Shown here one piece after another: positions 18,908-29,473 of a stretch of 64,000 bases of DNA. The notes beneath the pieces were generated by a model. The model had not been told where the DNA came from, made no database searches, and worked only from the letters and a program-made list of their open reading frames with translations. The stretch is from Streptomyces geranii (GTDB taxonomy: Bacteria; Actinomycetota; Actinomycetes; Streptomycetales; Streptomycetaceae), in assembly GCF_002954775.1 (NCBI RefSeq), contig NZ_PJME01000003.1:310001-374000 (forward strand), in the 5' to 3' direction. Every line of letters starts with the position of its first letter. Within the stretch, counting starts at the first letter, position 1. A program made the position numbers and the translations under genes.

Positions 18908-20182
18908 ATGCCTGCCTCCGCCTCCGAGTCCCCCTCCGGCTCAGCGCTCCCGCCCGTGATCGTCTCCGACGAGCCGGGCTCGTTCCCCTGGAGCGTGCTG
19001 GCCGAACGGCATCCCGCGCTCATCCAGAAGGTGCGCGACGCCTTCCCGTACGGCCCCGAGCAGCACCGCGCGCTCGACGCGCTCCTCAAGAACTGCACCG
19101 AGGGCGTCGTCGAACCCCTCCCGGCCGGGGCCGAGGACCGGCAGCAGTGGGAGGAGTGGGGCACCGGGGAGTACGCGGGCCGATCCTGGTTCGACGTGCC
19201 GTGGCTGTGGGCGGAGGGATACTTCTACCGCCAACTCCTCGAAGCGGTCGGGTACTTCGGCAGCCCCCGAGGCGGATCCGGGGGTGACGGTGCCTGGCGG
19301 GGGATCGACCCTTTCCGGCCTTTCAAGCTCGCCGAACTGGACGCCTCCGAGACCGACGAGGAACTCGCCGCCCTGGACGACCTGGTGGGCAGGCCCGAGG
19401 CGGAACAGGCGCGCGCCCTGCTCCACGGCTCACTGTGGGGCAACCGGGCCGACCTCGGCTTTCGCCTCTCCGGCGCGAGCGGGAGCGCGAACGAGGGCCT
19501 GAACGAGGGGGAGGGCAAGGGTGTGGACAAGGGCGGGGACGCCGCCGGACTCCTCGCCGACGACAGCGAGGCCTTCTGGTCGCTGCTCCGGCCCGCCGGG
19601 CGCGACGTCCGCACCGTGTGCCTGGTCGCCGACAACGCCGGCCGCGAACTCGTCCCCGACCTGCTCCTCCTGGACCACCTGCTGACCCACGGCCACGCCG
19701 AACGCGCGGTCCTGCACGTGAAACCGCACCCCTACTTCGTCTCCGACGCGACCACCGCCGACGTGGTCGACGCCCTGCGCAGGCTGACCCGGGCGCCGGG
19801 CGAGGCCGCCGCGTACGGCCGGCGCCTCTGGTCCGCGCTGGCCGACGGCCGCCTCGTCGTACGCGCCCACCCCTTCTCCTGCGCCCCGCTCCCTTACGAG
19901 GCGATGCCCGCCGACCTGCGCGAGGACTTCGCCTCGGCCACGGTCACCGTCATGAAGGGCGACCTGAACTACCGCCGCCTGGTCGGCGACCGCCTCCGGC
20001 CCCCGACCACACCGTTCGCCGACGTCACCGCGTACTTCCCCGGCCCGGTGGCCGCCCTGCGCACCCTGAAGTCCGATGTGATCGTCGGCCTCGACGCCGC
20101 TACCGAGAGCGCGCTGGTCGCCGCGGAGGGGCAGCGCTGGCGGACGAGCGGTACGCACGCGGTGGTGCAGGTGGCGCGGTGA
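18908..20182 (+). CDS. ARMT1/DUF89-type damage-control phosphatase
   Basis: 424 residues; GGTGAGG lies just before the ATG. The DUF89 signatures are VADNAGRELVPDLLLLDHLL, whose Asp-Asn pair binds the metal, and VTVMKGDLNYRRLVGD near the C-terminus; the region around VKPHPYFVSDAT completes the site. Family members are metal-dependent phosphatases that remove damaged sugar phosphates such as fructose-1-phosphate. A low-complexity Gly/Glu/Lys insert (about residues 192-215) interrupts the middle and looks like a lineage-specific loop. No signal peptide is seen. The natural substrate is unknown. Confidence 0.85.
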   Translation: MPASASESPSGSALPPVIVSDEPGSFPWSVLAERHPALIQKVRDAFPYGPEQHRALDALLKNCTEGVVEPLPAGAEDRQQWEEWGTGEYAGRSWFDVPWLWAEGYFYRQLLEAVGYFGSPRGGSGGDGAWRGIDPFRPFKLAELDASETDEELAALDDLVGRPEAEQARALLHGSLWGNRADLGFRLSGASGSANEGLNEGEGKGVDKGGDAAGLLADDSEAFWSLLRPAGRDVRTVCLVADNAGRELVPDLLLLDHLLTHGHAERAVLHVKPHPYFVSDATTADVVDALRRLTRAPGEAAAYGRRLWSALADGRLVVRAHPFSCAPLPYEAMPADLREDFASATVTVMKGDLNYRRLVGDRLRPPTTPFADVTAYFPGPVAALRTLKSDVIVGLDAATESALVAAEGQRWRTSGTHAVVQVAR

Positions 20183-20238
20183 CCTGTTCACCCATGGTCC
20201 TGTGGTGATCATGTCAAATCTTTGGTAGGTATGCGCGC

Positions 20239-21213
20239 ATGGCGTTACGTCCATTGCGCTCGGGAAGAGTAAAACTCGCGGCGGCGCTGGCCGCCCTGAC
20301 TCTGGCCGTCGCGGCCTGCGGCGGTGACGACTCGGACTCGTCCTCCTCGGCCGACGGCAAGAAACGCATCAATGTCGCCGCCCTTCCACTGATCGACTGC
20401 GCCGCCCTCTACCTCGCGCGCGACCGCGGCCTGTTCGAGAAAGAGGGCCTCGACGTCCGCATCACCCAGATCCAGCAGAGCCTCCAGGCGCTGCCCGCGC
20501 TGGCGAAGGGCCAGGTCGACGTCGTCGCGAGCGCGAACTACGTCACCTACTTCCAGGCCCATGAGAAGGGCACCCTCGACATCCGCATCGTCGCCGAGTC
20601 GATCAGAGCCGCGCCGCACATGATGGACGTCCTGGTGCCGAAGGACTCGGACATCAGGACCGTCGCCGACCTCAAGGGCCGCAAGCTCGCCGTCAACGTC
20701 CTCAACAACGTCCAGTCGCTGACCTTCAACGAAGTCTTGGAACAGGCGGGCGCCGGCCGCCCCGACTACCGCCAGGTCCCCTTCCCGCAGATGGGCGCCG
20801 CCCTGGAGAAGGGCCAGGTCGACGCCGTCCACGCGGTCGAACCCTTCGACAGCGTCATCCAGGACGAACTGAAGGCGAGGGTACTGATCGACGGCGCCTC
20901 GCCCCCCGTCGAGGCGATCCCCCTCAGTGGCTACATCACCACCCATCACTACGCCACCGAGAACCCGGAGACCCTCGCCGCCTTCCAGCGGGCCATCAAG
21001 GCCGCCGCACAGCTCGCCGCCGAGGACCCGTCGGCCGTACGCGCCGTGGTGCCGACGTACACCAAGGTGACCGCCGCCCAGGCGAAGTCGGTCGACCTGC
21101 CGGACTTCCCACCGGTCATGGACCCCACCCAGATCGCCCGCCTGACCGAACTGATGGAGAAACAGGGCCTGTTGGAGAAGGCGATCGACCCGGCGACGCT
21201 GTTGGTGAAGTGA
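20239..21213 (+). CDS. ABC transporter substrate-binding lipoprotein (NMT1/SsuA type)
   Basis: 324 residues. The lipobox is in LTLAVAACGG, so the protein should be anchored by Cys on the outer face of the membrane. The mature domain has the NMT1/SsuA pattern ALYLARDRGLFEKEGLDV and ALAKGQVDVVASANYVTYFQ. Family ligands include sulfonates, taurine, nitrate and thiamine precursors. Codon 3 is TTA (20245-20247), predicting bldA-dependent expression of the whole operon. It is the first gene of four, with GTGA overlap to the permease. The ligand cannot be named from sequence. Confidence 0.88.
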   Translation: MALRPLRSGRVKLAAALAALTLAVAACGGDDSDSSSSADGKKRINVAALPLIDCAALYLARDRGLFEKEGLDVRITQIQQSLQALPALAKGQVDVVASANYVTYFQAHEKGTLDIRIVAESIRAAPHMMDVLVPKDSDIRTVADLKGRKLAVNVLNNVQSLTFNEVLEQAGAGRPDYRQVPFPQMGAALEKGQVDAVHAVEPFDSVIQDELKARVLIDGASPPVEAIPLSGYITTHHYATENPETLAAFQRAIKAAAQLAAEDPSAVRAVVPTYTKVTAAQAKSVDLPDFPPVMDPTQIARLTELMEKQGLLEKAIDPATLLVK

Positions 21214-22145
21214 AGAGGTTTCGCGGAGAGACACGGGTACGGCAGGAACCGGTGCTCGGCCTGCTCGGTGTGCTCATCGCCTTCGGCGTCTGCGAGGCGG
21301 TGAGCCGGGCCGGGATCGTCCGCAGCAGCTATCTGCCGCCCGCGTCCGAAGTCCTGTCCCGGGCCGTGGAGTTGGCGGGTGACCCGGCCTTCCTGGACGG
21401 GCTCGGCGCGACCCTGCGCGCCTGGGCCCTGGGGCTGGCCCTGGCCTGCGCGATCGCGATCCCGCTGGGGCTGCTGCTCGGCAGCGTGCCGGTCGTCGAC
21501 GCCGCCGTACGCGCGATCGTCGAGTTCCTGCGCCCGCTGCCCTCCGTCGCGCTGATCCCCCTCGTCTCCCTGCTGCTCGGCTCGGGCACCGAGACCAAGG
21601 TCGCGCTCATCACGTACGCCTCGGTCTGGCCCATCCTCTTCAACACGATCTACGGGCTCGGCGAGACCGACCCCCTCGCCAAGGACACCCTGCGCGCCTT
21701 CGGCTTCGGCCGCCTCTCGGTACTGCTGCACGTCGAACTCCCCGGCACTGCCCCCTTCATCGCGGCCGGTATCCGCATCTCGGCCGCGATAGCCCTCGTC
21801 CTCGCCGTCGCCACGGAGATCCTCGCGGGCTTCGGCGACGGCCTCGGCATCTTCATCGCCCAGGCGAGCACCGCACCGGACGGCACCCGCGACGTACTGG
21901 CCGGGGTCGTCTGGGCCGGGACACTGGGTCTGCTCATCGACGGGGTGCTCGTGCGGTGCGAGCGCCGAGCGTTTCCGTGGACCCCGGAACACCGGACCCT
22001 GCAACGCCGGCCTCCGAAAGGAGAGGCCCCGGAACGCCGGACCCCGCAAGGCGGGACGCCCCGGCAACGGTCCCGTGACGCGTCCGCGCCGATGCCGGGT
22101 CGGCACTCCGCCGCGGACGTCTCCGACCGCGAGGCCCGCCCATGA
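21210..22145 (+). CDS. ABC transporter permease (SsuC/TauC type)
   Basis: 311 residues from GTG overlapping the binding-protein stop (GTGA). It has about six membrane segments and the cytoplasmic EAA-type loop around FGFGRLSVLLHVELPGTAPFI. The last 65 residues are a hydrophilic tail with a degenerate repeat (EHRTLQRRPP, ERRTPQGGTP) not usual in the family. The tail may be tolerated expansion rather than a functional domain. It should pair with the second permease to form a heterodimeric channel. Confidence 0.87.
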   Translation: MKRFRGETRVRQEPVLGLLGVLIAFGVCEAVSRAGIVRSSYLPPASEVLSRAVELAGDPAFLDGLGATLRAWALGLALACAIAIPLGLLLGSVPVVDAAVRAIVEFLRPLPSVALIPLVSLLLGSGTETKVALITYASVWPILFNTIYGLGETDPLAKDTLRAFGFGRLSVLLHVELPGTAPFIAAGIRISAAIALVLAVATEILAGFGDGLGIFIAQASTAPDGTRDVLAGVVWAGTLGLLIDGVLVRCERRAFPWTPEHRTLQRRPPKGEAPERRTPQGGTPRQRSRDASAPMPGRHSAADVSDREARP

Positions 22146-23050
22146 ACCGGCGGGTGCCGACGCCAGGCGGGGCCGGATCCGGGCCCGGTGCGGACCCTGT
22201 CACCCCCGCCCCGACCCCCACCCCCATCCCCACCACCTCCCGTACTGAGTCCCGCACCACCCGCGTCGGCCCCCTCGCCCGAGGCGCACTCCTCCGCTGG
22301 CTGGTGCTCGCCCTCGCCGTGGGCGTCTGGCAGTTGGTCGCCCGTGCGCACGGCAGCGTCTACTTCCCTCCTCCCGCCCGTATCGCCCGGCACGCCTACG
22401 ACCTGTGGTTCTCCGGCCCCGCCCGTCATCTCCTCCTCACCGATGCCGCCGTCGACAACATCCTGCCCAGCCTCGGCCGGATGGCCGCCGGGTTCGCTCT
22501 CGCCGCCGTCGCCGGGGTGGCGCTGGGTATCGCCGTCGGGCGGTCGCGTCGGACGTACGCCCTGTGCAATCCGGTACTCCAGTTCGCCCGTGCCGTCCCG
22601 CCTCCGGCCCTCGTCCCCGTCTTCGTCGTCGTGCTCGACTTCGGTACGCAGATGCAGGTCGCGTCGATCGCCTTCAGCGCCGTATGGCCCGTGCTGATCA
22701 ACACGGCGGAGGGGGCACGCAATCTCGACCCGCTGCGGGTCGAAGTCGCCACCGTGCTGCGGCTGACCGCGTTCGAACGGCTCTGGCTGCTGCTTCTGCC
22801 CTCCGCGCTGCCGCGCATCTTCGCGGGGCTGCGGCTGAGCCTCTCGCTCTCCCTCATCCTCATGGTGTTCTCGGAGCTGCTGCCGGGCACCGCCGACGGC
22901 ATCGGCTTCACCCTCACCGACGCCCAGTCACGCTCCGACCTGCTGACCGTCTGGGCGGCCCTGGTGCTGCTCGGCGCACTCGGATTCCTGCTCAACACCG
23001 GACTGCTGGCGGTCGAGAAGCGGCTCGTCGGCAGCAGGCGACCTACATGA
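22142..23050 (+). CDS. ABC transporter permease (SsuC/TauC type), second subunit
   Basis: 302 residues with ATGA overlap to the first permease. A Pro/Thr-rich N-terminal tail, from a C-rich stretch of DNA, precedes membrane segments such as WLVLALAVGVWQLVARA and LIVMVFSELLPGT-like regions. The EAA loop is near TAFERLWLLLLPSALPRIFAG. Two different permease genes in one sulfonate-type operon are less common than a homodimer. The substrate is shared with the lipoprotein upstream and is unknown. Confidence 0.87.
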   Translation: MNRRVPTPGGAGSGPGADPVTPAPTPTPIPTTSRTESRTTRVGPLARGALLRWLVLALAVGVWQLVARAHGSVYFPPPARIARHAYDLWFSGPARHLLLTDAAVDNILPSLGRMAAGFALAAVAGVALGIAVGRSRRTYALCNPVLQFARAVPPPALVPVFVVVLDFGTQMQVASIAFSAVWPVLINTAEGARNLDPLRVEVATVLRLTAFERLWLLLLPSALPRIFAGLRLSLSLSLILMVFSELLPGTADGIGFTLTDAQSRSDLLTVWAALVLLGALGFLLNTGLLAVEKRLVGSRRPT

Positions 23051-23091
23051 CCCGCGACACCCCAGGCTCTCAGGACAGGTGACCGATCCGG

Positions 23092-23856
23092 ATGCTCACG
23101 CTCGACTCCCTCGGCCGGCACTACGGCGACCACCTCGTCCTGCGGGACATCAGCCTCACCGTGCCCGACGGCCAACTCCTCTGTGTCGTCGGGCCGTCCG
23201 GCTGCGGCAAGTCCACGCTGCTGCGCACCATCGCCGGACTGCTGCCCGCCCACGAGGGCACGGTCACCGTCGACGACACCCCTGTCTCCGGTGTGCCCGA
23301 CCGGCTCGCCGTCGTCTTCCAGGACTACGGGCGCTCCCTGTTCCCCTGGCTCACCGTCCGCGAGAACGTCGCGCTGCCGCTGCGCCGCCGTGGTCTCGGC
23401 CGGGCCGAACGGCGTGCCGAGGCGGAACGGATCCTGGAGCGCGTCGGGCTCGGCGGAGTGGCCCGGCGCCACCCCTGGCAGCTCTCCGGCGGTATGCAGC
23501 AGCGCGTCGCCATCGCCCGCGCGCTCGTCTGCCGGCCCGCCCTGCTGCTCATGGACGAGCCCTTCGGCTCGCTGGACGCCCAGACCCGCGAGGACCTCGA
23601 AGACCTGCTCCTTGAGGTGCACCGCACAGACGGCGCGACCATCGTCTTCGTCACGCACGACATCGACGAAAGCGTGTACGTGGGCGACCGCGTCGTCGTG
23701 CTCTCCCCGGGGCCCGGCTCGCGTGTCCTGCTCGACCTGCCGGTCGAACTCCCCGGCCCCCGCGACCAGATCGGGACCCGGGGCCTGCCCGGCTTTGTGG
23801 CGCTCCGGGCGCAGGTGGGACGGGCGGTGCGCTCGGGGAAGAAGGAACTCCCTTAG
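23092..23856 (+). CDS. ABC transporter ATP-binding protein (SsuB/TauB type)
   Basis: 254 residues. Walker A is GPSGCGKST, the signature LSGGMQQRVAIARAL, Walker B LLLMDEPFGSLDAQT and the switch His in FVTHDIDES. FQDYGRSLFPWLTVRENV is the Q-loop region typical of nitrate/sulfonate/taurine importers. It sits 41 bases after the second permease and completes a four-gene importer. It ends 156 bases before geosmin synthase on the same strand. Confidence 0.93.
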   Translation: MLTLDSLGRHYGDHLVLRDISLTVPDGQLLCVVGPSGCGKSTLLRTIAGLLPAHEGTVTVDDTPVSGVPDRLAVVFQDYGRSLFPWLTVRENVALPLRRRGLGRAERRAEAERILERVGLGGVARRHPWQLSGGMQQRVAIARALVCRPALLLMDEPFGSLDAQTREDLEDLLLEVHRTDGATIVFVTHDIDESVYVGDRVVVLSPGPGSRVLLDLPVELPGPRDQIGTRGLPGFVALRAQVGRAVRSGKKELP

Positions 23857-23982
23857 TACTCGCAGGACTCGTGTGACATCTCGTGGTGATCGCATGTCGA
23901 GTGAACTCACAGCGCCCGCCCGGAATCCCCGAATCGGTCCCGATTCACGCGATGGTGTGATCATGTGGGGCGTCGTGGATGA

Positions 23983-26166
<2,184 letters not shown>

Positions 26167-26186
26167 CGGCGGCCCCGCCCGCCCCG

Positions 26187-27722
26187 TCAGCCGAGGCCGC
26201 GCACCCGCTCCGCCGTCTCCTCGGCGAGCTCCCGTACGCCCGTGGCGGCGTTCCCCGAGAGCTCGCCGAGTATCGCGTCGGCGTGGGCCAGCAGGGCGCG
26301 GGACTCCGCCCGGAGGTCCGCGTCGGCCAGCGCGCGGGTCAGGGCGTAGTGCTCCTCGGCGATGAAACAGCCGAGGTTCACCCCGTGCCAGTGCCGCAGG
26401 GAGGTGTCCCTGGGGTCGGTGAGGACGGCCCGCAGGGTCGTCAGCGTGGCGGTGGCCTGCGACAGCCGGCCCAGCTCGCGTTCGAGCCGGGCCTGCGTCA
26501 GCCGGGCCGACACCCGGGCCCAGGCCGTGTCCTGGAGGTCCGCGAACAGACGCTGGGCGCGCAGGGCCTGGAAGGTGTCGCCCAGTTTCTGGAACGCGTG
26601 GCTGAGGGACCGCAGCGGGGAGGCGCCCAGCGCCTCCGGGGCCGCGCCGGGCCGCCGGAGCTGGAACAGCCCCAGCTCGATCTCGTCGAGCAGCCGGATC
26701 AGGGTGACCCGGGCCAGTTCGGTCATGCCCTGGTCGCGGGCCAGCTCCGCCAAGGTGAAAGGCGGTTCGTCCGCCGGGTCCGCGCCGAACCAGGAGGCGT
26801 CCGTGTCCAGCGCCCACTGGCGCAGCTCGGCGCCCGTGGCCCCCGCCCCGGGCAGCTCGCTCAGCCCGCACACCGTGTCGAAGTCGGTGTCCCGCACCTC
26901 GTGCAGCAGCGGGAGATCCTCGGCCAGGCCGTGCAGGCCCACCAGGACGGCACCGAGGCGCAGTTCGTCCGTCATCGACGACCCGGCCTCGTACCGCACG
27001 AGATGCCGCAGCAGGCCCAGATCGCTGTCCGCGCGGTCGAACTGCGCGGCCCGCAGCACGAGTCGGCGGCGCAGCGGATCCCGGGCCACCGCGTCCCACT
27101 CCGCCGGGCCGCCGCCCGCCCGCAGCACGGCCAGGTCGGTCCGGCCACGGGCGAGCACCGGCTCCCACAGCGGCGGACGCGGATGCCGGTCGAGCCGTTC
27201 GTACGCACCGCCCTCCTCCGCGTTGAGCAGCAGGAAGTCGGGCTCGGTGCGCAGCAGCGCCGCGTGCAGCATGCCGATCAGCTCGACGGGGGAGCGCTCG
27301 GGCAGCCCCAGGGCGGTGCGGAGGCCGGCGCGCTCGGCGTCGAGGTCGAAGTCCTCGTCCTCGCGCATGTCCTCCTCCGCCTCCGCGACCCGGGCGAGGA
27401 TCTTCTCCGCGCCGTCGGCGGGCGACAGATCCAGACAGTCGTGCCAGCCGGGCAGGCCGACGACTATCTCCAGCGCCTCGTCGACACTGGAGCCGATGAT
27501 CCCGGCCGAGCCCTCCGAGTCGGCGTACAGCACCGATCCGTCCGCGCACACGAAGAACGTGCCTCCGGTGCCGTCCCCGGCCACCGGGGTCAGCGGTCCG
27601 CCCGAGGCGAGGCGGACCTCCTCGCCGTGGTCGGCGCGATCGAGGTCGAAGTCGAACGGGAACGCGGCCAGTTCGGCGGCGGCACGGCTCTGGCGCAGCA
27701 GCCGCAGGGCATGATCGGTCAT
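26187..27722 (-). CDS. Conserved actinobacterial protein of unknown function
   Basis: 511 residues from ATG at 27722; the ribosome-binding site is weak. I do not recognise a named family. The first 85 residues (AAFPFDFDLDRADHGEEVRL, GTFFVCADGSVLYADSEGSAG) recall small acidic SMI1/SUKH-like recognition domains, but this is only an impression. The last 200 residues are helical with repeated Leu-rich segments (LARVTLIRLLDEIELGLFQL, RLTQARLERELGRLSQA, HADAILGELSGNAATGV) suggesting TPR-like or coiled helices. There is no signal peptide or membrane segment. It ends 20 bases from the convergent geosmin synthase gene. Confidence 0.75.
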   Translation of the reverse strand: MTDHALRLLRQSRAAAELAAFPFDFDLDRADHGEEVRLASGGPLTPVAGDGTGGTFFVCADGSVLYADSEGSAGIIGSSVDEALEIVVGLPGWHDCLDLSPADGAEKILARVAEAEEDMREDEDFDLDAERAGLRTALGLPERSPVELIGMLHAALLRTEPDFLLLNAEEGGAYERLDRHPRPPLWEPVLARGRTDLAVLRAGGGPAEWDAVARDPLRRRLVLRAAQFDRADSDLGLLRHLVRYEAGSSMTDELRLGAVLVGLHGLAEDLPLLHEVRDTDFDTVCGLSELPGAGATGAELRQWALDTDASWFGADPADEPPFTLAELARDQGMTELARVTLIRLLDEIELGLFQLRRPGAAPEALGASPLRSLSHAFQKLGDTFQALRAQRLFADLQDTAWARVSARLTQARLERELGRLSQATATLTTLRAVLTDPRDTSLRHWHGVNLGCFIAEEHYALTRALADADLRAESRALLAHADAILGELSGNAATGVRELAEETAERVRGLG

Positions 27723-27863
27723 GCCGCAGAACGTAACAGCCCCCACTGACAACGGGTGATTTGGGGGGATATGACTGCCCATGTCCGACCCTGGGGCAGT
27801 CTCACTCGTTCGTGGCTCGTCGTGCGCCGGTGTGCCGGGTAGAGCACCTGCCGGAGGCGAACC

Positions 27864-28526
27864 ATGGAACAGACTGCGCTGCGTCCCAAGCCCATGCCCG
27901 GTCAGGAACCGGCCGGCGGCACCACATCCCGCCCGGCCCGGCGTCCGCACGCCGCGCCCCGGCGCGGCCGACGGCTGACGAGCCTGCTGTTCGGCCTGTT
28001 CGTCGCGGGCGTCCTGGTCCTCGCGGGCGTCGGGCTCGGCACGCTCGGCGCCACCGTGATCGGCATGAGTAAGCTCGCGGACCTGCAACGCCAGGCGGGG
28101 CAGCAGGGGCCGGGCCGGGGGGAGGGGCAGGGGGCGGACCCGGCGGGTGGGCGCAGCGGCACACCCGCCGGGTCCGGGGCCGGGGTCGAGTCCCGTTCCG
28201 GAACCGGCCCTTCCCGGCCGCCCTCCGGCGGCGCGAGTCCGAGTTCCTCGCCGTCGGCCGTGACCGCGACGCTCGGGGTCGAGGCCGTCGACGCGGAGAA
28301 GGCGGGCGCCCTGCTCGTCGGCGTCCACATGCCTGGCCCGGGCTACACCGCGGGCCTCGTCCGAGGGGACGTACTCCTCACGTTCGGCGGCGCCCGGGTC
28401 GACTCGGCGGCCGATCTCGCGCGCGTGGTCGCCCGCGCCCGCCCCGGTGCCGAGATCACCCTCACCGTCCGGCACCGCAGCGGCGGCTACCAGCAACTGG
28501 TCGCGATCCCGGGCGTCGTCACCTGA
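27864..28526 (+). CDS. Membrane protein with C-terminal PDZ domain
   Basis: 220 residues. A basic N-terminal tail is followed by one membrane helix (LLFGLFVAGVLVLAGVGLGTL region, about 40-62), a Gly/Pro/Ser linker and a PDZ domain from about residue 132 (LGVEAVDAEKAGALLVGV, GLVRGDVLLTFGGARVDSA, LARVVARARPGAEITLTV). The PDZ is outside the membrane. PDZ domains bind protein C-termini, often next to a protease, but no protease domain is present here, so it may be an adaptor. Its partner is unknown. Confidence 0.85.
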   Translation: MEQTALRPKPMPGQEPAGGTTSRPARRPHAAPRRGRRLTSLLFGLFVAGVLVLAGVGLGTLGATVIGMSKLADLQRQAGQQGPGRGEGQGADPAGGRSGTPAGSGAGVESRSGTGPSRPPSGGASPSSSPSAVTATLGVEAVDAEKAGALLVGVHMPGPGYTAGLVRGDVLLTFGGARVDSAADLARVVARARPGAEITLTVRHRSGGYQQLVAIPGVVT

Positions 28527-28535
28527 CGCCCTCCG

Positions 28536-29291
28536 TCACGCGACCACCCTGAAGTGGCTGGTCAGCCGCCCGCTGTCGGCCAGCACATGGAACGCGAGGC
28601 CGACCGGCGCGTCCCGGTCCGCGACCTCCGTGCCCTCCCAGGGCAGCCGCAGGGTCCAGGTCACCCCCGGGCCGACGGCCAACGGCCGTCCGGCGAAGGT
28701 CGTGGCGGCCGGTGTGTGCGCGTGGCCGGTGATCAGCCCCGCGATCTGCGGCCTGCGCTCCATCAGGGCGGCCAGCCGGTCGGGATCGCCCAGTCGGCAG
28801 GCGTCCGGCAGCGGGTGGTGCAGCGCGACCGGCGGATGGTGGAAGGCGAGCAGTGCCGGGACGCCCTCGTCGAGTTCGTCGAGCGTCGAGTCGATCCAGT
28901 CGTACGTCTCGTCGTCGAGGGCGCCTTCGTCGCTCCCGGGCACGCTGGAGTCGCACATCAGGACGGCGGCGTCGTCGAAGACGTGCGCGCTGTTGACCGG
29001 GGCCCCGCCGGCGGGCAGTCCCAGCAGCGCCTTGCGGTACGGGGCGCGGCTGTCGTGGTTGCCCGGGCAGGTGAGTACGGGGAAGGGCGCGTCGCCGGTG
29101 CGCAGTCCGAGGAGGTGTGCGGCCTCCTCGTACTCCGCCTCCGTGCCGTGGTCCGCGATGTCCCCGGTGACCAGCAGGGCGTCCACATGCCCCGGCAGTT
29201 CCCACAGCCGGTCGCGCACCCGTTCGGCGCGTGCTGTGGAGCGTGCGGTTCCGTCGAGGTGCAGATCGCTGATGTGGGCGAGTACGAGCAT
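28536..29291 (-). CDS. Class III cyclic-nucleotide phosphodiesterase-like metallophosphoesterase
   Basis: 251 residues; GGGAGG and GGAAGG precede the ATG. It has the full metallophosphoesterase set: AHISDLHLDG (D and H), TGDIADHG, CPGNHDSR, AFHHPP and ITGHAHTP, ligating a two-metal centre. The compact form matches CpdA-type phosphodiesterases, which hydrolyse cAMP, though the family also includes other phosphoesterases. It is cytosolic. Its upstream region contains a perfect 20-base palindrome at 29327-29346. It ends 9 bases from the convergent PDZ gene. Confidence 0.9.
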   Translation of the reverse strand: MLVLAHISDLHLDGTARSTARAERVRDRLWELPGHVDALLVTGDIADHGTEAEYEEAAHLLGLRTGDAPFPVLTCPGNHDSRAPYRKALLGLPAGGAPVNSAHVFDDAAVLMCDSSVPGSDEGALDDETYDWIDSTLDELDEGVPALLAFHHPPVALHHPLPDACRLGDPDRLAALMERRPQIAGLITGHAHTPAATTFAGRPLAVGPGVTWTLRLPWEGTEVADRDAPVGLAFHVLADSGRLTSHFRVVA

Positions 29292-29326
29292 TGCCTTCCG
29301 CCTCCCTTAATGGTTCAAGGAGATCT

Positions 29327-29346
29327 AAGCATTAGTACTAATGCTT
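29327..29346. promoter_or_regulatory. Perfect 20-base palindrome, probable operator
   Basis: AAGCATTAGTACTAATGCTT is fully self-complementary and sits 36 bases upstream of the phosphodiesterase gene, in an AT-rich island between it and the M24 peptidase. No regulator gene is adjacent. The form fits MarR- or TetR-type dimers. Confidence 0.65.
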
Positions 29347-29473
29347 GCTCAAGCTCCTTCCGTTAGTAGTGGGCGTGAGAGGCCTACAGGAAGAGCCGTC
29401 AACCGGCTCGCGCCGCACCTCCCGGCCGGGCAGGATGCTGCCCGTAGCCCCTCGCCCTTCCACGGAGGCCCGG

